Shown here in pieces: positions 24,336 to 33,620 of a stretch of DNA of 64,000 bases. The position numbers and the translations under genes were made by a program. The first letter of the stretch is position 1; each line of letters begins with the position of its first letter. The stretch lies in assembly GCA_041752315.1 (NCBI GenBank), contig JBGSHJ010000009.1:1-64000 (forward strand), read 5' to 3'. Source of the stretch: SYFY01 sp041752315. Lineage in GTDB: Bacteria; Pseudomonadota; Gammaproteobacteria; Pseudomonadales; Azotimanducaceae. A model generated the notes under the pieces. That model was given only the letters and a program-made list of their open reading frames with translations. It did no database searches and was not told the origin of the DNA.

Positions 24336-25714
24336 GCGTGCCGGTATTTGCGGTAGTCGGACATCCCAACAAGGGCAAGAGTTCGATGGTCGCGACACTC
24401 GCAGAGCAGGAAGACGTTGCCATCAGTCCCTTGCCGGGGACCACCCGACAGGCACGTGAGTTCACCTTCCATGTCGGCGGCGAACCCCAATACACCCTTG
24501 TAGATACGCCGGGATTCCAGCGGGCGCGTGAAGTGGCACTCTGGCTGCAGGCTCAGGGTGGTGATGCCAGTGCGCGTCCCGGGCACGTGCGTCGATTTGT
24601 TGAAACGCATCTGACAGACCCACGTTTTGCAGATGAGGTCGAGTTGCTCCAGCCGATCATCAACGGCGCCAGCATCCTGTATGTGGTCGATGCTGCAAAA
24701 CCGTACGGCGCAGATTACGAACTCGACATGCAGATCCTGCAGTGGAGCGGCCGGCCCCGAATGGCGTTGATCAATCGGATCGGAACAGGTGACTTTCGCG
24801 AACAGTGGCGCAAGGCGCTTGGCCAGTACTTTTCAATTGTCCGCGACTTCGATGCCGTGCACTCGGACTTTGAAACCCGTCTGGGCATCTTGCGGGCGCT
24901 GGCCGAATTGCAACAGGATTCTGCCGGTAACCTGGCACGCACCGTTGAAGCGATGCAGGGAGCGCGTGTCCAACGTCGGCAGCGATGTGCTGGCCTCATT
25001 GCCAATCTGCTGGCGAGCAGTCTGGTGATGCAGGAACAGGCATTGCTTCCCGATGACAAAACGCAGGATCGTGTTCGCGAACGACTGCAGGAACGTCTGA
25101 TGCTGCGCCTCCGGGATTCGGAAAACACGGCGCGTGTGCATGTCGAAGCCGTGTATGGCTATCATCGCCTGGCCCGCGAGAGCAGTACGCTGCCCATTCT
25201 CGAGACAGATCTCTTCGCCGGTGAACACTGGGAATTGTTTGGTCTCTCCCGCCAGAACCTGCTGGTAACCGCCGCACTGGGTGGCGCCGCCGCAGGGGGC
25301 GCAATCGATCTTGCGGTGGGTGGCGCATCCCTGCTGATGGGGTCGGTGCTCGGAGGCCTGATTGGGGGGGCCAGTGCCTGGCTGGGGGGTGACGAGATTG
25401 CCAGGATGCGAGTGCTTGGCGAACCGCTTGGCGGCGCATCCATGCGTGTCGGACCGGTCACTGCGCCGAACTTCCCATGGGTTCTCCTGGGTCGTGCGCT
25501 GGTGCATCATCAATTGGTCAGCGAACGCAATCATGCGCAGCGCTCTGTACTCGCTCTCGAGGTCCAGACCAGTCCATCGACACTCGATCAGCTGGCTGCC
25601 GGTGAACGGCGGCGGCTTGCGGGTCTGTTTGTACGGTTGCAGCGCGGAGATGGCAGCGCAGTGGATGATCTGTCTGTCGCCATCATCAATCTGATATCCG
25701 GACGCAACACCTGA
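24332..25714 (+). CDS. DUF3482 GTPase, partner of DUF2868 protein
   Basis: About 460 residues. The ATG at 24332 overlaps the TGA of the upstream gene (ATGA), showing coupling. It starts with VFAVVGHPNKGKSS (P-loop), followed by PGTTRQ (switch I Thr), VDTPGF (G3) and LINRIG at the G4 position, where the usual NKxD is degenerate. The C-terminal half has a glycine-zipper hydrophobic stretch (LGGAAAGGAIDLAVGG...) that could insert in the membrane, as in other large GTPases. The family pairs with DUF2868, but the cellular process is not established. Confidence 0.9.
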   Translation: MSVPVFAVVGHPNKGKSSMVATLAEQEDVAISPLPGTTRQAREFTFHVGGEPQYTLVDTPGFQRAREVALWLQAQGGDASARPGHVRRFVETHLTDPRFADEVELLQPIINGASILYVVDAAKPYGADYELDMQILQWSGRPRMALINRIGTGDFREQWRKALGQYFSIVRDFDAVHSDFETRLGILRALAELQQDSAGNLARTVEAMQGARVQRRQRCAGLIANLLASSLVMQEQALLPDDKTQDRVRERLQERLMLRLRDSENTARVHVEAVYGYHRLARESSTLPILETDLFAGEHWELFGLSRQNLLVTAALGGAAAGGAIDLAVGGASLLMGSVLGGLIGGASAWLGGDEIARMRVLGEPLGGASMRVGPVTAPNFPWVLLGRALVHHQLVSERNHAQRSVLALEVQTSPSTLDQLAAGERRRLAGLFVRLQRGDGSAVDDLSVAIINLISGRNT

Positions 25715-25728
25715 AGGAGGTGACCATC

Positions 25729-26256
25729 GTGAACCGACTGCCAACGGACAGAACCGTGTTCCAGAATGCCTGGGTGGTGGAAGACTGTGAAAAAGCGTGC
25801 CTGAAGTGGGCGAACGAGATGGGCATTGGCCCGTTTTTCATTACCGAGTACACCAACCAGTTCACGCAGATGACCTATCGTGGGAAACCCGCCAGGCTGG
25901 GAATGATCGTTGCACTGGCCCAGGCTGGCAATGTGCAGATCGAGCTCATTCAACCCACCGTTGACCAGTGCGCCTATCGGGACAGCGTGCCCGTCGGCAC
26001 AAGCGGCTTTCATCACATGTGTGTGTGGACTCACGACATCGAGGCAGACACGGCCTATTTCGAGAAGCTTGGCTATCCGGCCGCAAATATTGGCAAAGTC
26101 GGTGCGGAGGTGGCGTTTGCGTACTATGACACCAGACCCCTGATGGGATGCATGCTCGAGGTGGTGACCTGGAATCAGGCGATCGAGGAGCGATTTGCGC
26201 AGATCGCCCATGCGGCCAAGGGCTGGGACGGCAAGGATCCAATCAGGGGGCGTTGA
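25729..26256 (+). CDS. VOC-superfamily protein
   Basis: About 175 residues. The start is taken as GTG at 25729, placed 8 nt after AAGGAGG; the GTG at 25720 overlaps that site. VFQNAWVVEDCEKACLKWANEMGIGPFF and FHHMCVWTHDIEADTAYFEKLGYPA are the two halves of a vicinal oxygen chelate fold. The first metal ligand position is not the usual His, so metal binding is uncertain. MLEVVTWN near the C-terminus supplies the expected Glu. It is followed 2 bp later by the RidA gene. Possible isomerase, lyase or ligand-binding role. Confidence 0.85.
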   Translation: MNRLPTDRTVFQNAWVVEDCEKACLKWANEMGIGPFFITEYTNQFTQMTYRGKPARLGMIVALAQAGNVQIELIQPTVDQCAYRDSVPVGTSGFHHMCVWTHDIEADTAYFEKLGYPAANIGKVGAEVAFAYYDTRPLMGCMLEVVTWNQAIEERFAQIAHAAKGWDGKDPIRGR

Positions 26257-26258
26257 TC

Positions 26259-26699
26259 ATGCGAATGTGTGCGCTGCTCGCGGCTTTGTGTGCTCTCTTG
26301 TCACTCAAGCCTGGGCTGGTGACCGCGCAGGACCAGGCGGGCGAACTCGGATTGCCGTTTTCCGATGCCGTTCGTACGGGTGATCTGCTTATCCTGTCCG
26401 GTCAGCTTAGCAATCTGCCAGGTACCCGGACTCTCGCGCCTGGTGGATTGACCGCACAGTCCCGACAGGCCATGGAGAACATCAGGACCATTGTGGAGGA
26501 TCATGGTCTAACGATGGCCGATATCGTGAAGTGTACGGTGATGCTGGCTGACATGAATGACTGGGCATCATTCAACGATGTTTATGTGACGTACTTTCCG
26601 GGCCGCAAACCTGCCCGCAGCGCCTTTGGCGCGGCGGGACTTGCGTTTGGCGCAAAGCTCGAGATCGAATGCTGGGCCGAGTTCAGGTCGGCCCGGTAG
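26259..26699 (+). CDS. Exported RidA/YjgF-family protein
   Basis: About 146 residues. MRMCALLAALCALLSLKPGLVTAQ is a signal peptide, unlike the cytosolic RidA enamine/imine deaminases. The mature part has LPFSDAVRTGDLLILSGQL and ADIVKCTVMLADMNDWASFNDVY, with GRKPARSAFGA; the Arg in this last segment is the usual substrate-binding Arg. It would act on reactive imines or serve as a binding protein in the periplasm. It lies directly downstream of the VOC gene, so they are probably one operon. Confidence 0.88.
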   Translation: MRMCALLAALCALLSLKPGLVTAQDQAGELGLPFSDAVRTGDLLILSGQLSNLPGTRTLAPGGLTAQSRQAMENIRTIVEDHGLTMADIVKCTVMLADMNDWASFNDVYVTYFPGRKPARSAFGAAGLAFGAKLEIECWAEFRSAR

Positions 26700-26721
26700 G
26701 GAAGCCGATCTTCGCGGGGCT

Positions 26722-27951
26722 TCAGAGAATCGCCAGCTTCGGAATCGGTACCACACATCGACCACCCCATGCCCTGATCGGTTCGAGCTGTCTGGCGATC
26801 TCGTCTTTCAGGTTCCAGGGCAGGATCAGCACGTAGTCCGGCTTGTCGGCCAGCAAATCTTCCGGGCTGCGGATGGGCAGATGACTGCCCGGCAGGAAAA
26901 GTCCCTGCTTGTGAGGTGATCGATCCACGGTGTACGCCAGCAGCTCGGGGGTGATGCCGCAGAAATTGAGCAGCGTATTGCCTTTGGCCGGGGCACCGTA
27001 CGCCAGCACCTTTTTGCCCTCGGCCTTCGCCTGGCGAAGGAATGCGAGCAGGTCGTGGCGAATCCCCTCAACACGCGCCGCAAACTCATGGTAAGGCTTC
27101 AGGTCCATCAAGCCCGCTGCCCGTTCCTTGGCCAGGACCCGCTCGATGTTCGGTGTGTCCGGGTGTGTCGCATCGTCGGCATGACAGACGTAAAAACGAA
27201 TGGATCCACCATGGGTCGGGATCTCGTCGACGTCAAACACCCGCATGCCATGGGCTGCCATGATGTTGCGGGTCACAAACAGCGAGTGATAAAAAAAGTG
27301 CTCGTGGTAGATCGTATCGAACAGTGTGTTCTTCAGCATGTTGAGCAGGTGTGCCACTTCGATGCTGCAGATGCCGGTGGGTTTCATCGCCTGGTGGAAA
27401 CCCTCGACAAAGTCGTTCAGGGTGGGCACGTGCGCATACACGTTGTTCGCAAGGATCAGGTCGGCCTTGCCATGCTCTCGGGCCATTCGTCTGCCGGTCT
27501 CTTCACCCCAGAACGCCACCTCGGTCGGGACGCCGATTTCATTGGCAACCTTCGCGATGTTGGCAGCCGGTTCGATGCCCCGGCAGGGTATGCCGCGGGC
27601 GACAAAATTCTTCAGCAGATAACCGTCGTTGCTGGCCACCTCGTAAACCAGACTGTCGGGTCCGAGATTGCACCTCCTGATCATGTTGTCGACATGGTGC
27701 TCGCAGTGTTCGAGCCAGGAGTCAGAAAAGGACGAGAAGTAGGCGTAGTCCGAAAAGATGGCTTCGCTGGTCGCGACCACCTCGATCTGGCAGAGCATGC
27801 TGGAACGCGATACATACAGTTCGAGCGGATAAAACGGCTCTGGCTGGGAAAGCTGGTCCGCTTTCAGATACGCATTGGACATGGGTTGTCGCCCCAGCGA
27901 CAGGATCAATTCCAGGTCGTCGGTGTCAGCGAATCGGCAGCGGTGTCCCAT
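26722..27951 (-). CDS. SAM-dependent C-methyltransferase (Methyltransf_13/14 type) lacking the N-terminal zinc cysteines
   Basis: About 409 residues from the ATG at 27951. The order is N-terminal domain (ELILSLGRQPMSNAYL, FYPLELYVSRSS, FSDYAYFSSFSDSW), a class I methyltransferase core (VYEVASNDGYLLKNF, the SAM loop) and a C-terminal domain (VLAYGAPAKGNTLLNFCGI). This architecture is that of sugar C-methyltransferases such as the TylCIII type. The usual zinc site is degraded: the first CxxC reads CRFA and the second SRSS. Product is unknown; nucleotide-sugar or small-molecule methylation is plausible. It is convergent with RidA and divergent from the next methyltransferase. Confidence 0.88.
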   Translation of the reverse strand: MGHRCRFADTDDLELILSLGRQPMSNAYLKADQLSQPEPFYPLELYVSRSSMLCQIEVVATSEAIFSDYAYFSSFSDSWLEHCEHHVDNMIRRCNLGPDSLVYEVASNDGYLLKNFVARGIPCRGIEPAANIAKVANEIGVPTEVAFWGEETGRRMAREHGKADLILANNVYAHVPTLNDFVEGFHQAMKPTGICSIEVAHLLNMLKNTLFDTIYHEHFFYHSLFVTRNIMAAHGMRVFDVDEIPTHGGSIRFYVCHADDATHPDTPNIERVLAKERAAGLMDLKPYHEFAARVEGIRHDLLAFLRQAKAEGKKVLAYGAPAKGNTLLNFCGITPELLAYTVDRSPHKQGLFLPGSHLPIRSPEDLLADKPDYVLILPWNLKDEIARQLEPIRAWGGRCVVPIPKLAIL

Positions 27952-28087
27952 GGTCGGTATTCCTTCCTTCTTCGGCAAATCCTGTGCAGCGCAAATGATA
28001 GCAGGGGAGGCGTGCCCGGCCATGTCCAGGAACCGGGGTTGAGGGAGCCGTCACGCTTTTGACCGTGGTTGGAGTAGCATTCTCCCC

Positions 28088-29146
28088 ATGGGGGAAGTAC
28101 GCGTTGATACGGTTCGCCTGCAACGAATCAGCAAGGCCTTCTGGGAGTCCGCGGCTCTGATGAGCGCCGTGGAACTGGACGTATTCTCGGCAATTGCCGA
28201 TGGGCACTATTCCCTGGATGCCGTGGCCAGCCATTGTGGAATTTCGGTGCTCAATGCGGAGCGCCTGCTCGTTGTGCTCACTGCCCTGAATTTGATCGAG
28301 AGAGAGACCTTGGTCGAAACCCAGACCAGTGCGCCAAAGAGAGGCGAGCGTTTTCACAACGCGCCGGACGTGCAGCGCTTCCTGGTGCGCAGTTCGCCCT
28401 CCTATGCGGGGCCATGGATGCTGTTTGGCAAACCTCGCTGGCAAGGATGGGGTGCGCTGACCGAGCACCTGAGACGTCCGGACAGTTCCATCGTGCGGCT
28501 CGGCATGTATGACGCGGATTTCACCCCCGAGCGCGCCCGAACCTATCATGAAGCCACCTACTCCGTTGGAATGGGTGCGGCGCGACTTTTCCACCGACAG
28601 GTGTCCCTCGAAGGTCGCCGCCGTATCATGGATCTTGGTGGTGGTTCGGGTTGTTACTGCATCGTTGCCGCACGGGCGCACCCAGCCATGACCGGTGTCG
28701 TGCTGGACCTGCCCAGTGTGGTTGTCGTGACAAGAGAGTTCATCGCTCAGCACGATCTGGCAACTCGACTCAGCGCGGAGGTCTGCGATTTCACCACCGA
28801 CCCTCTGCCCATGGACGCGGATGTTGCCATCATGGCCTCGAACCTGCCGCAATACGGGCGGGACATTGTTGCCTCGGTTGTGCAGCGTGTCTTTGATGCC
28901 TTGTTACCCGGCGGCGAGTTCCACCTGATTGGTGAATGCAGCGATTCCGACGGTACCGGGCCGCTTGCACCCGCCTTGTGGGGATTGTCCGAGGCCGTCA
29001 ACGGGTCGAGCGGACTGGCTCACTCGACCGCAGATTGTGAACGCTATTTTCGCGAAGCCGGATTCACGCGTGTCACGGTCAACACCTTCATTCCTGAAAC
29101 ACTGACCCGGATCACCGGCTACAAACCAGAGGAGGGGACTGCGTGA
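28088..29146 (+). CDS. O-methyltransferase family 2-like SAM methyltransferase with winged-helix dimerisation domain
   Basis: 352 residues. The N-terminal domain FWESAALMSAVELDVFSAIADG...AERLLVVLTALNLIERE is the winged-helix dimerisation module of small-molecule O-methyltransferases. The core has IMDLGGGSGCYCIVAARAHP (SAM motif I), VVLDLPSVVVV and FHLIGECS. It should methylate a hydroxyl on a small aromatic or polyketide-like molecule. Its TGA stop overlaps the start of the enoyl-CoA hydratase gene, so the two are coupled. Confidence 0.88.
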   Translation: MGEVRVDTVRLQRISKAFWESAALMSAVELDVFSAIADGHYSLDAVASHCGISVLNAERLLVVLTALNLIERETLVETQTSAPKRGERFHNAPDVQRFLVRSSPSYAGPWMLFGKPRWQGWGALTEHLRRPDSSIVRLGMYDADFTPERARTYHEATYSVGMGAARLFHRQVSLEGRRRIMDLGGGSGCYCIVAARAHPAMTGVVLDLPSVVVVTREFIAQHDLATRLSAEVCDFTTDPLPMDADVAIMASNLPQYGRDIVASVVQRVFDALLPGGEFHLIGECSDSDGTGPLAPALWGLSEAVNGSSGLAHSTADCERYFREAGFTRVTVNTFIPETLTRITGYKPEEGTA

Positions 29147-29925
29147 TGGAACTTGACTATGTCACCATCGAACGGCAGGGCGACGTGGCGCTGGTCACCT
29201 TTGATCGCAAGAAAAACCTCAATGCCTTCGACGGCAAGTTGATCCTTGAACTTACCGAAGTGGCCAGGAGTTTCCAGGAAGATCTGGAAACCCGGGCGGT
29301 CGTGCTGACCGGCAGCAGGCAGTATTTTTCAGCAGGAGCGGACCTGCAGGAAGCGGGACCAGGCGTTGTGCAGTCCGAACTGGCCCGCCGGCAGACCTTT
29401 TATCGGGGTGTTCGATTGTGTGAGGCGTGGGAGGCCATGCCCCAGATCACGATCGCGGCGATGGAACGAATTGCGGTGGGTGCGGGGGTTGCGCTGCCGC
29501 TGGCTTGTGACTGGCGGCTGATGGGTGAGAGTGCCTTCCTCTATGTTCCAGAGGCGAAGATCGGATTGAATCTGCAGTGGGGCGCATTGCCAAGGCTCGT
29601 CAATCTGGTTGGCCCTGCCCGCGCCAAGCGGATCTGCATCCTCTGCGAGCGAATGTATGCCCCGCAGGCACTGGCCTGGGGACTGGTGGAAGAAATTGCG
29701 CCGGACGGACAGGTTGCCGAGCGTGCGCTGGACATGGCGCGCGCGGCCGCCGAAACTCCGGCGCTGGCGGTGAGCATGATCAAGGAAGCGGTCAACGCCA
29801 CTGCCGGTGCGCTGAATCGCACTGCGAGTTATGCGGATGCTGATCAGAATCAATTGTCGGCGGCGTCTGCAGATGCCAGGGGCGCCCGGGAGCGATTCAA
29901 CAGCGAACGCCGACCGCGGAACTAA
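29143..29925 (+). CDS. Enoyl-CoA hydratase/isomerase (crotonase superfamily)
   Basis: 260 residues. VALVTFDRKKNLNAFDGKLI and SAGADLQE (oxyanion-hole segment) are typical of crotonases. ERIAVGAGVALPLACDWRL gives the second oxyanion-hole Gly, and PEAKIGLNLQWGALPRL is at the catalytic-Glu region; the two standard hydratase glutamates are not both obvious, so isomerase or other crotonase activity is possible. Start is GTG at 29143 or ATG at 29146 after GGAGG. It overlaps the upstream methyltransferase gene and lies 25 bp from the DUF3604 gene. Confidence 0.9.
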   Translation: MMELDYVTIERQGDVALVTFDRKKNLNAFDGKLILELTEVARSFQEDLETRAVVLTGSRQYFSAGADLQEAGPGVVQSELARRQTFYRGVRLCEAWEAMPQITIAAMERIAVGAGVALPLACDWRLMGESAFLYVPEAKIGLNLQWGALPRLVNLVGPARAKRICILCERMYAPQALAWGLVEEIAPDGQVAERALDMARAAAETPALAVSMIKEAVNATAGALNRTASYADADQNQLSAASADARGARERFNSERRPRN

Positions 29926-29950
29926 CCAGTGGATCGAGGGGAGAGTCAGG

Positions 29951-31891
29951 ATGGGGAACAGGATCAAGGCCCGCGCGTCATGCGGACTCGTGCTGGCTGG
30001 ATTGGTGGGGCTGGCTGGTTGCGGACAGCAGGAAACCGCTGCAACAGGGGAAACACCTGCCACGCAGGTCGCTGAGGCAATCAAGGGCGTGCCCGAATCC
30101 GTGCAGGGTGGGTCCGGCGAGTCGGGAAACATGTCGGGAAACAAGGTAGCGCTGTTCGGCGACCTGCACGTACACACACAATTGTCGTTTGATGCCTACA
30201 TTTTTGGCACGCGTTCGACGCCGGACACGGCTTACCGATTTGCCAAGGGTGAGCCGCTGGCGCATCCGGGCGGATTCAACATGCAGCTCAAGAAGCCGCT
30301 CGATTTTGAGGCCGTCACCGACCATGACCTTTTCATGGGGGTCATTCGGGCCATGGACGATCCTGCCACCAGACCGGGCCAGCATGAATTTGGCAAACTG
30401 ATCCAGAACGCCAGGACCCCCGCAGAACGTCTCAGCGTGTTTCAGCAGATCATCCCTTTTCTACGGGGTGGAGCAGGCAAACTGCCGGACTTTTACGATG
30501 AGGCCACCGTCCGATCGGCGTGGCAGGAAGTCATCGAGGCAGCGGAACGGCACAATGAACCCGGCAAGTTCACCACTTTTGTGGGTTATGAGTTCACCGC
30601 CAGCGGCAAGGAGCGGGAGAACCTGCATCGCAACGTGATCTTTCGTGACGCAGCGCCTGACCTGCCTTTTTCCGTACTGGAATCCGGCAACCCCGAAGAT
30701 CTGTGGGACTGGCTGGACACGCAGCGTGCAGCGGGCATCGAAGGCCTCGCGATTCCGCACAACAGCAATGGATCCAATGGCCTGATGTTTGATCTCAGGC
30801 AGACCGACGGCTCGCCGTTCACAAGCGCGTATGCACAGCAAAGGCTCCTCAACGAACCGTTGGTGGAGGTCAGTCAGGTCAAGGGAACCTCTGAAACCCA
30901 TCCGATGCTCTCACCTAACGATGAGTGGGCCGATTTTGAAATGATGGAAGTGCGCATCGCGACCAGTCTGCCGAGCCAGGCTCCCGGAAGTTATGTCCGC
31001 GAAGCTCTGCGCAACGGACTCGTGCTGGAAGCGACTGAAGGTTTTAACCCCTTCAAGTTTGGTTTTGTTTCGGCGTCCGATACGCATGTGGGTGCTGGTT
31101 CGTTCGAGGAGGACAACTACTGGAGCAAGGTCGGCATCGTCGATGGTGCGGCGGTACAACGTGGCTCGGTGCCGCTGGCGGAGCCGGACGCCAATGGCAA
31201 CCGGTACACGACGGGCAATTCCTTTGAAACCTGGGGTGCATCCGGCGTGGCTGGAGTCTGGGCCACTGCCAATACACGCGACGCGATCTACGATGCGTTT
31301 CGCCGCAAGGAAACCTTCGCGACCTCCGGTCCGAGACTGAAGGTACGCCTGTTTGGCGGGTATGGCCTGGACACCGTGACCGGTGGGGATATCAGCACGT
31401 TGAGTGAACGGGGTGTCCCGATGGGGGGAGATCTGCTTGCCAACGGCGATGAGTCACCGGTGTTTCATGCCGAAGCCATGCGTGATGCCGATTCGGCTCC
31501 GCTGCAGCGGCTGCAGATCGTCAAAGGGTGGGTCGACGGGGACCAGGGGCGGGAGCAGGTCTTTGATGTGGCCTGCGCGGATGGCCTGAGTGTCAATCCG
31601 GAAACACACCGCTGTCCGGACAATGGCGCCTCAGTCGATCTGTCCACCTGTTCGTTCAGTCAGGACAAGGGTGCTGCCGAGCTGCGAGCCGTCTGGAAGG
31701 ATCCGACATTCGACGCCTCCCGGCACGCGTTTTATTACGTGCGGGTCCTCGAGAACCCGACCTGTCGGTGGTCGACCTGGGACGCGCTGCGAGCGGGTGT
31801 CAAGCCGAGGGAAGACCTCAAGACAACGGTACAGGAGCGGGCGTGGTCATCACCGATCTGGTTTGCACCCGCAAGCAAGGCATCGGGCTAG
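29951..31891 (+). CDS. DUF3604 lipoprotein (PHP-like metal-dependent fold)
   Basis: About 646 residues from the ATG at 29951. The N-terminus ends in the lipobox GLAGC, so the protein should be lipidated. LFGDLHVHTQLSFDAYIFG supplies the HxH pair, EAVTDHDLFMG an Asp-His pair, and IPHNSN and SASDTHVGAG further metal ligands, together the signature of DUF3604 and of the PHP metallo-hydrolase fold. It probably binds two or three metals and acts outside the cytosol as a hydrolase; the substrate is unknown. It is in line with the crotonase gene. Confidence 0.9.
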   Translation: MGNRIKARASCGLVLAGLVGLAGCGQQETAATGETPATQVAEAIKGVPESVQGGSGESGNMSGNKVALFGDLHVHTQLSFDAYIFGTRSTPDTAYRFAKGEPLAHPGGFNMQLKKPLDFEAVTDHDLFMGVIRAMDDPATRPGQHEFGKLIQNARTPAERLSVFQQIIPFLRGGAGKLPDFYDEATVRSAWQEVIEAAERHNEPGKFTTFVGYEFTASGKERENLHRNVIFRDAAPDLPFSVLESGNPEDLWDWLDTQRAAGIEGLAIPHNSNGSNGLMFDLRQTDGSPFTSAYAQQRLLNEPLVEVSQVKGTSETHPMLSPNDEWADFEMMEVRIATSLPSQAPGSYVREALRNGLVLEATEGFNPFKFGFVSASDTHVGAGSFEEDNYWSKVGIVDGAAVQRGSVPLAEPDANGNRYTTGNSFETWGASGVAGVWATANTRDAIYDAFRRKETFATSGPRLKVRLFGGYGLDTVTGGDISTLSERGVPMGGDLLANGDESPVFHAEAMRDADSAPLQRLQIVKGWVDGDQGREQVFDVACADGLSVNPETHRCPDNGASVDLSTCSFSQDKGAAELRAVWKDPTFDASRHAFYYVRVLENPTCRWSTWDALRAGVKPREDLKTTVQERAWSSPIWFAPASKASG

Positions 31892-31912
31892 GATACTCGC
31901 GCACAGCGGCCG

Positions 31913-33431
31913 CTAGCGCTGTACACGGCGGGCGTGCCGGGCGGTCAACAAGTCCAGTTTTTCCTTCAGCACGCCCGTACGTTCGCCGTCCCTTTCGCTG
32001 AATACCATCCAGCGATCGGTTTCCGGCAGCCTGGCGGGCCACCTTGGCAGGCCTTCAGGCTCTGGTCTTCCCTTGCGCGCGAAGGCCAGCCAGTATTGCT
32101 GCAGCCGAACACCAAGGTCACGCACGCTAGGGTTGGTTTCCTTGTCAGTGCCAAACAGCATGGCCGAGTCATAGCCATGGGGAGTACCGGGCCACTGTTG
32201 AGGATTCTGCGCAGGACCGAGATCGATTATAGTACAGCCAGCTATCGCGCTTGATTGCAGCCATGGCGTTGGCCAGCAACCGCGCCGAGAGCAGATAACG
32301 ATGATCACCGAACATCCTGCTTGTTCCCAGTTCATTGCTGACGGCAAAATCCGTGGCGTAGGCGGTCTTCAAGGCGGCAAAATCATCACCAAGGAGTTTT
32401 GTGAAAGTCTCCGCGGTCGTTCCCGAGCCCGCCATCACCGAGCCTTCATGACTGTTGCCGCCGGTGATGAAGGGGACTGCAGCCTGCTCACCGGCAGCGA
32501 ACATCAATGCAGGTTCCTCGTGCAGGCTTGCACCATCAACGATTGGCATCTGGAATCCTTCGACGGCATTGACCAGCGTCTGCCCGTCCAGGCTGCGAAG
32601 GACACGGGCTGACTGGCGCTTGTTGGTCAACCTGGCCATCAGTGCCTGACTGATGGCTTCTGCGCTGTCTGCCTTCCCCAGGTCAGCGCCGCGAGGAGCG
32701 GGAACAGGAGCGTTGACCGATCGTGGCAGTGGCCACGCGGCATAACCGGATTGTGCTATGGCCTTGTGGAACAGGCCGCGTGCGGCGTTGCTGACCATCA
32801 TCAGGTTCACCGCCTGACCGCCAGCGGAAACGCCAAAGAGGGTGACGTTGTGCGGGTTGCCGCCAAATGCACGAATGTTGTCCCGGACCCATTGAAGCGC
32901 AAGCACCTTGTCCTCCAGTGCAAAATTGGCGGACTTGCCGCGCAAGGCAGGATGCGCAAGGAAACCGAGGGGTCCGAGGCGGTAATTGATCGAGACCACC
33001 ACCGCCTCCTGGCTGGCGAGGATCGCTCCTGGAATATTGCCGTTGCCACTGCGGAAGCCGCCACCGTGAATCCAGAACATCACCGGGCGAAGTTTGTCAT
33101 CGGCCGCCGGGCTCCAGACGTTCAGGAAGAGACAGTCTTCGCTGACCGGGATGGATTGCCCCTGGCTGGCCGGTGGTTGCAGACAGGCCGGTCCAAACTG
33201 GTTGGCCTGCACGGGCTTGCGTGATCTTGAGACCGGACGAGGCGACTCCCATCGCCCACTGCCCGCGGGTGATTCCGCGTAGCGGATACCCTTGAACGCC
33301 AGCACGCCACCTTCCTCGATGCCGATGAACGACTCATGAGCGGTCCTGGCCTCTGGAGCCGGGAGTGCCACGCCGGGGAAAACAAGCAGCAGCGTCAGGA
33401 TCAGGATGTGGCGGCCGTGTCGGGGGTTCAT
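31913..33431 (-). pseudogene. Type B carboxylesterase gene split by a +1 frameshift
   Basis: The first frame (32169-33431) starts with a signal peptide (LILTLLLVFPGVALPAP) and carries EDCLFLNVWSP, FWIHGGGF (oxyanion hole) and LFGVSAGGQAVNL, with the nucleophile Ser in GVSAG. It reaches DSWLYY and then loses family resemblance. The second frame (31913-32347) continues with IDLGPAQNPQQWPGTPHGYD and WPARLPETDRWMVF, the expected esterase C-terminus including the catalytic His in GTPHG. Removing a single base near 32226-32230 joins them as YYIDLGP. This is either a recent inactivating mutation or a sequencing error. Confidence 0.85.
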
Positions 33432-33620
33432 CAGTCACCTCGGGGATGCAGCGATGAACGACATGGTAGCAGCGTCCAGATGCAGGCGGTGTCTGCTTCC
33501 ATTTGCCGTTCGGATCAACATTCTGGCGTCCGGGCATTCCTCGTTTCCTGGTGGCAGTGGAAGCGGGAATCATCACCGGTGATACTCTCGACCTTTCAGT
33601 TCTGCCAGTTTGGACCGGGG

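Noticed and set aside
27055..28062. 335-codon ORF antisense to the C-methyltransferase
   Set aside because: No domain; the minus-strand gene has the full methyltransferase architecture.
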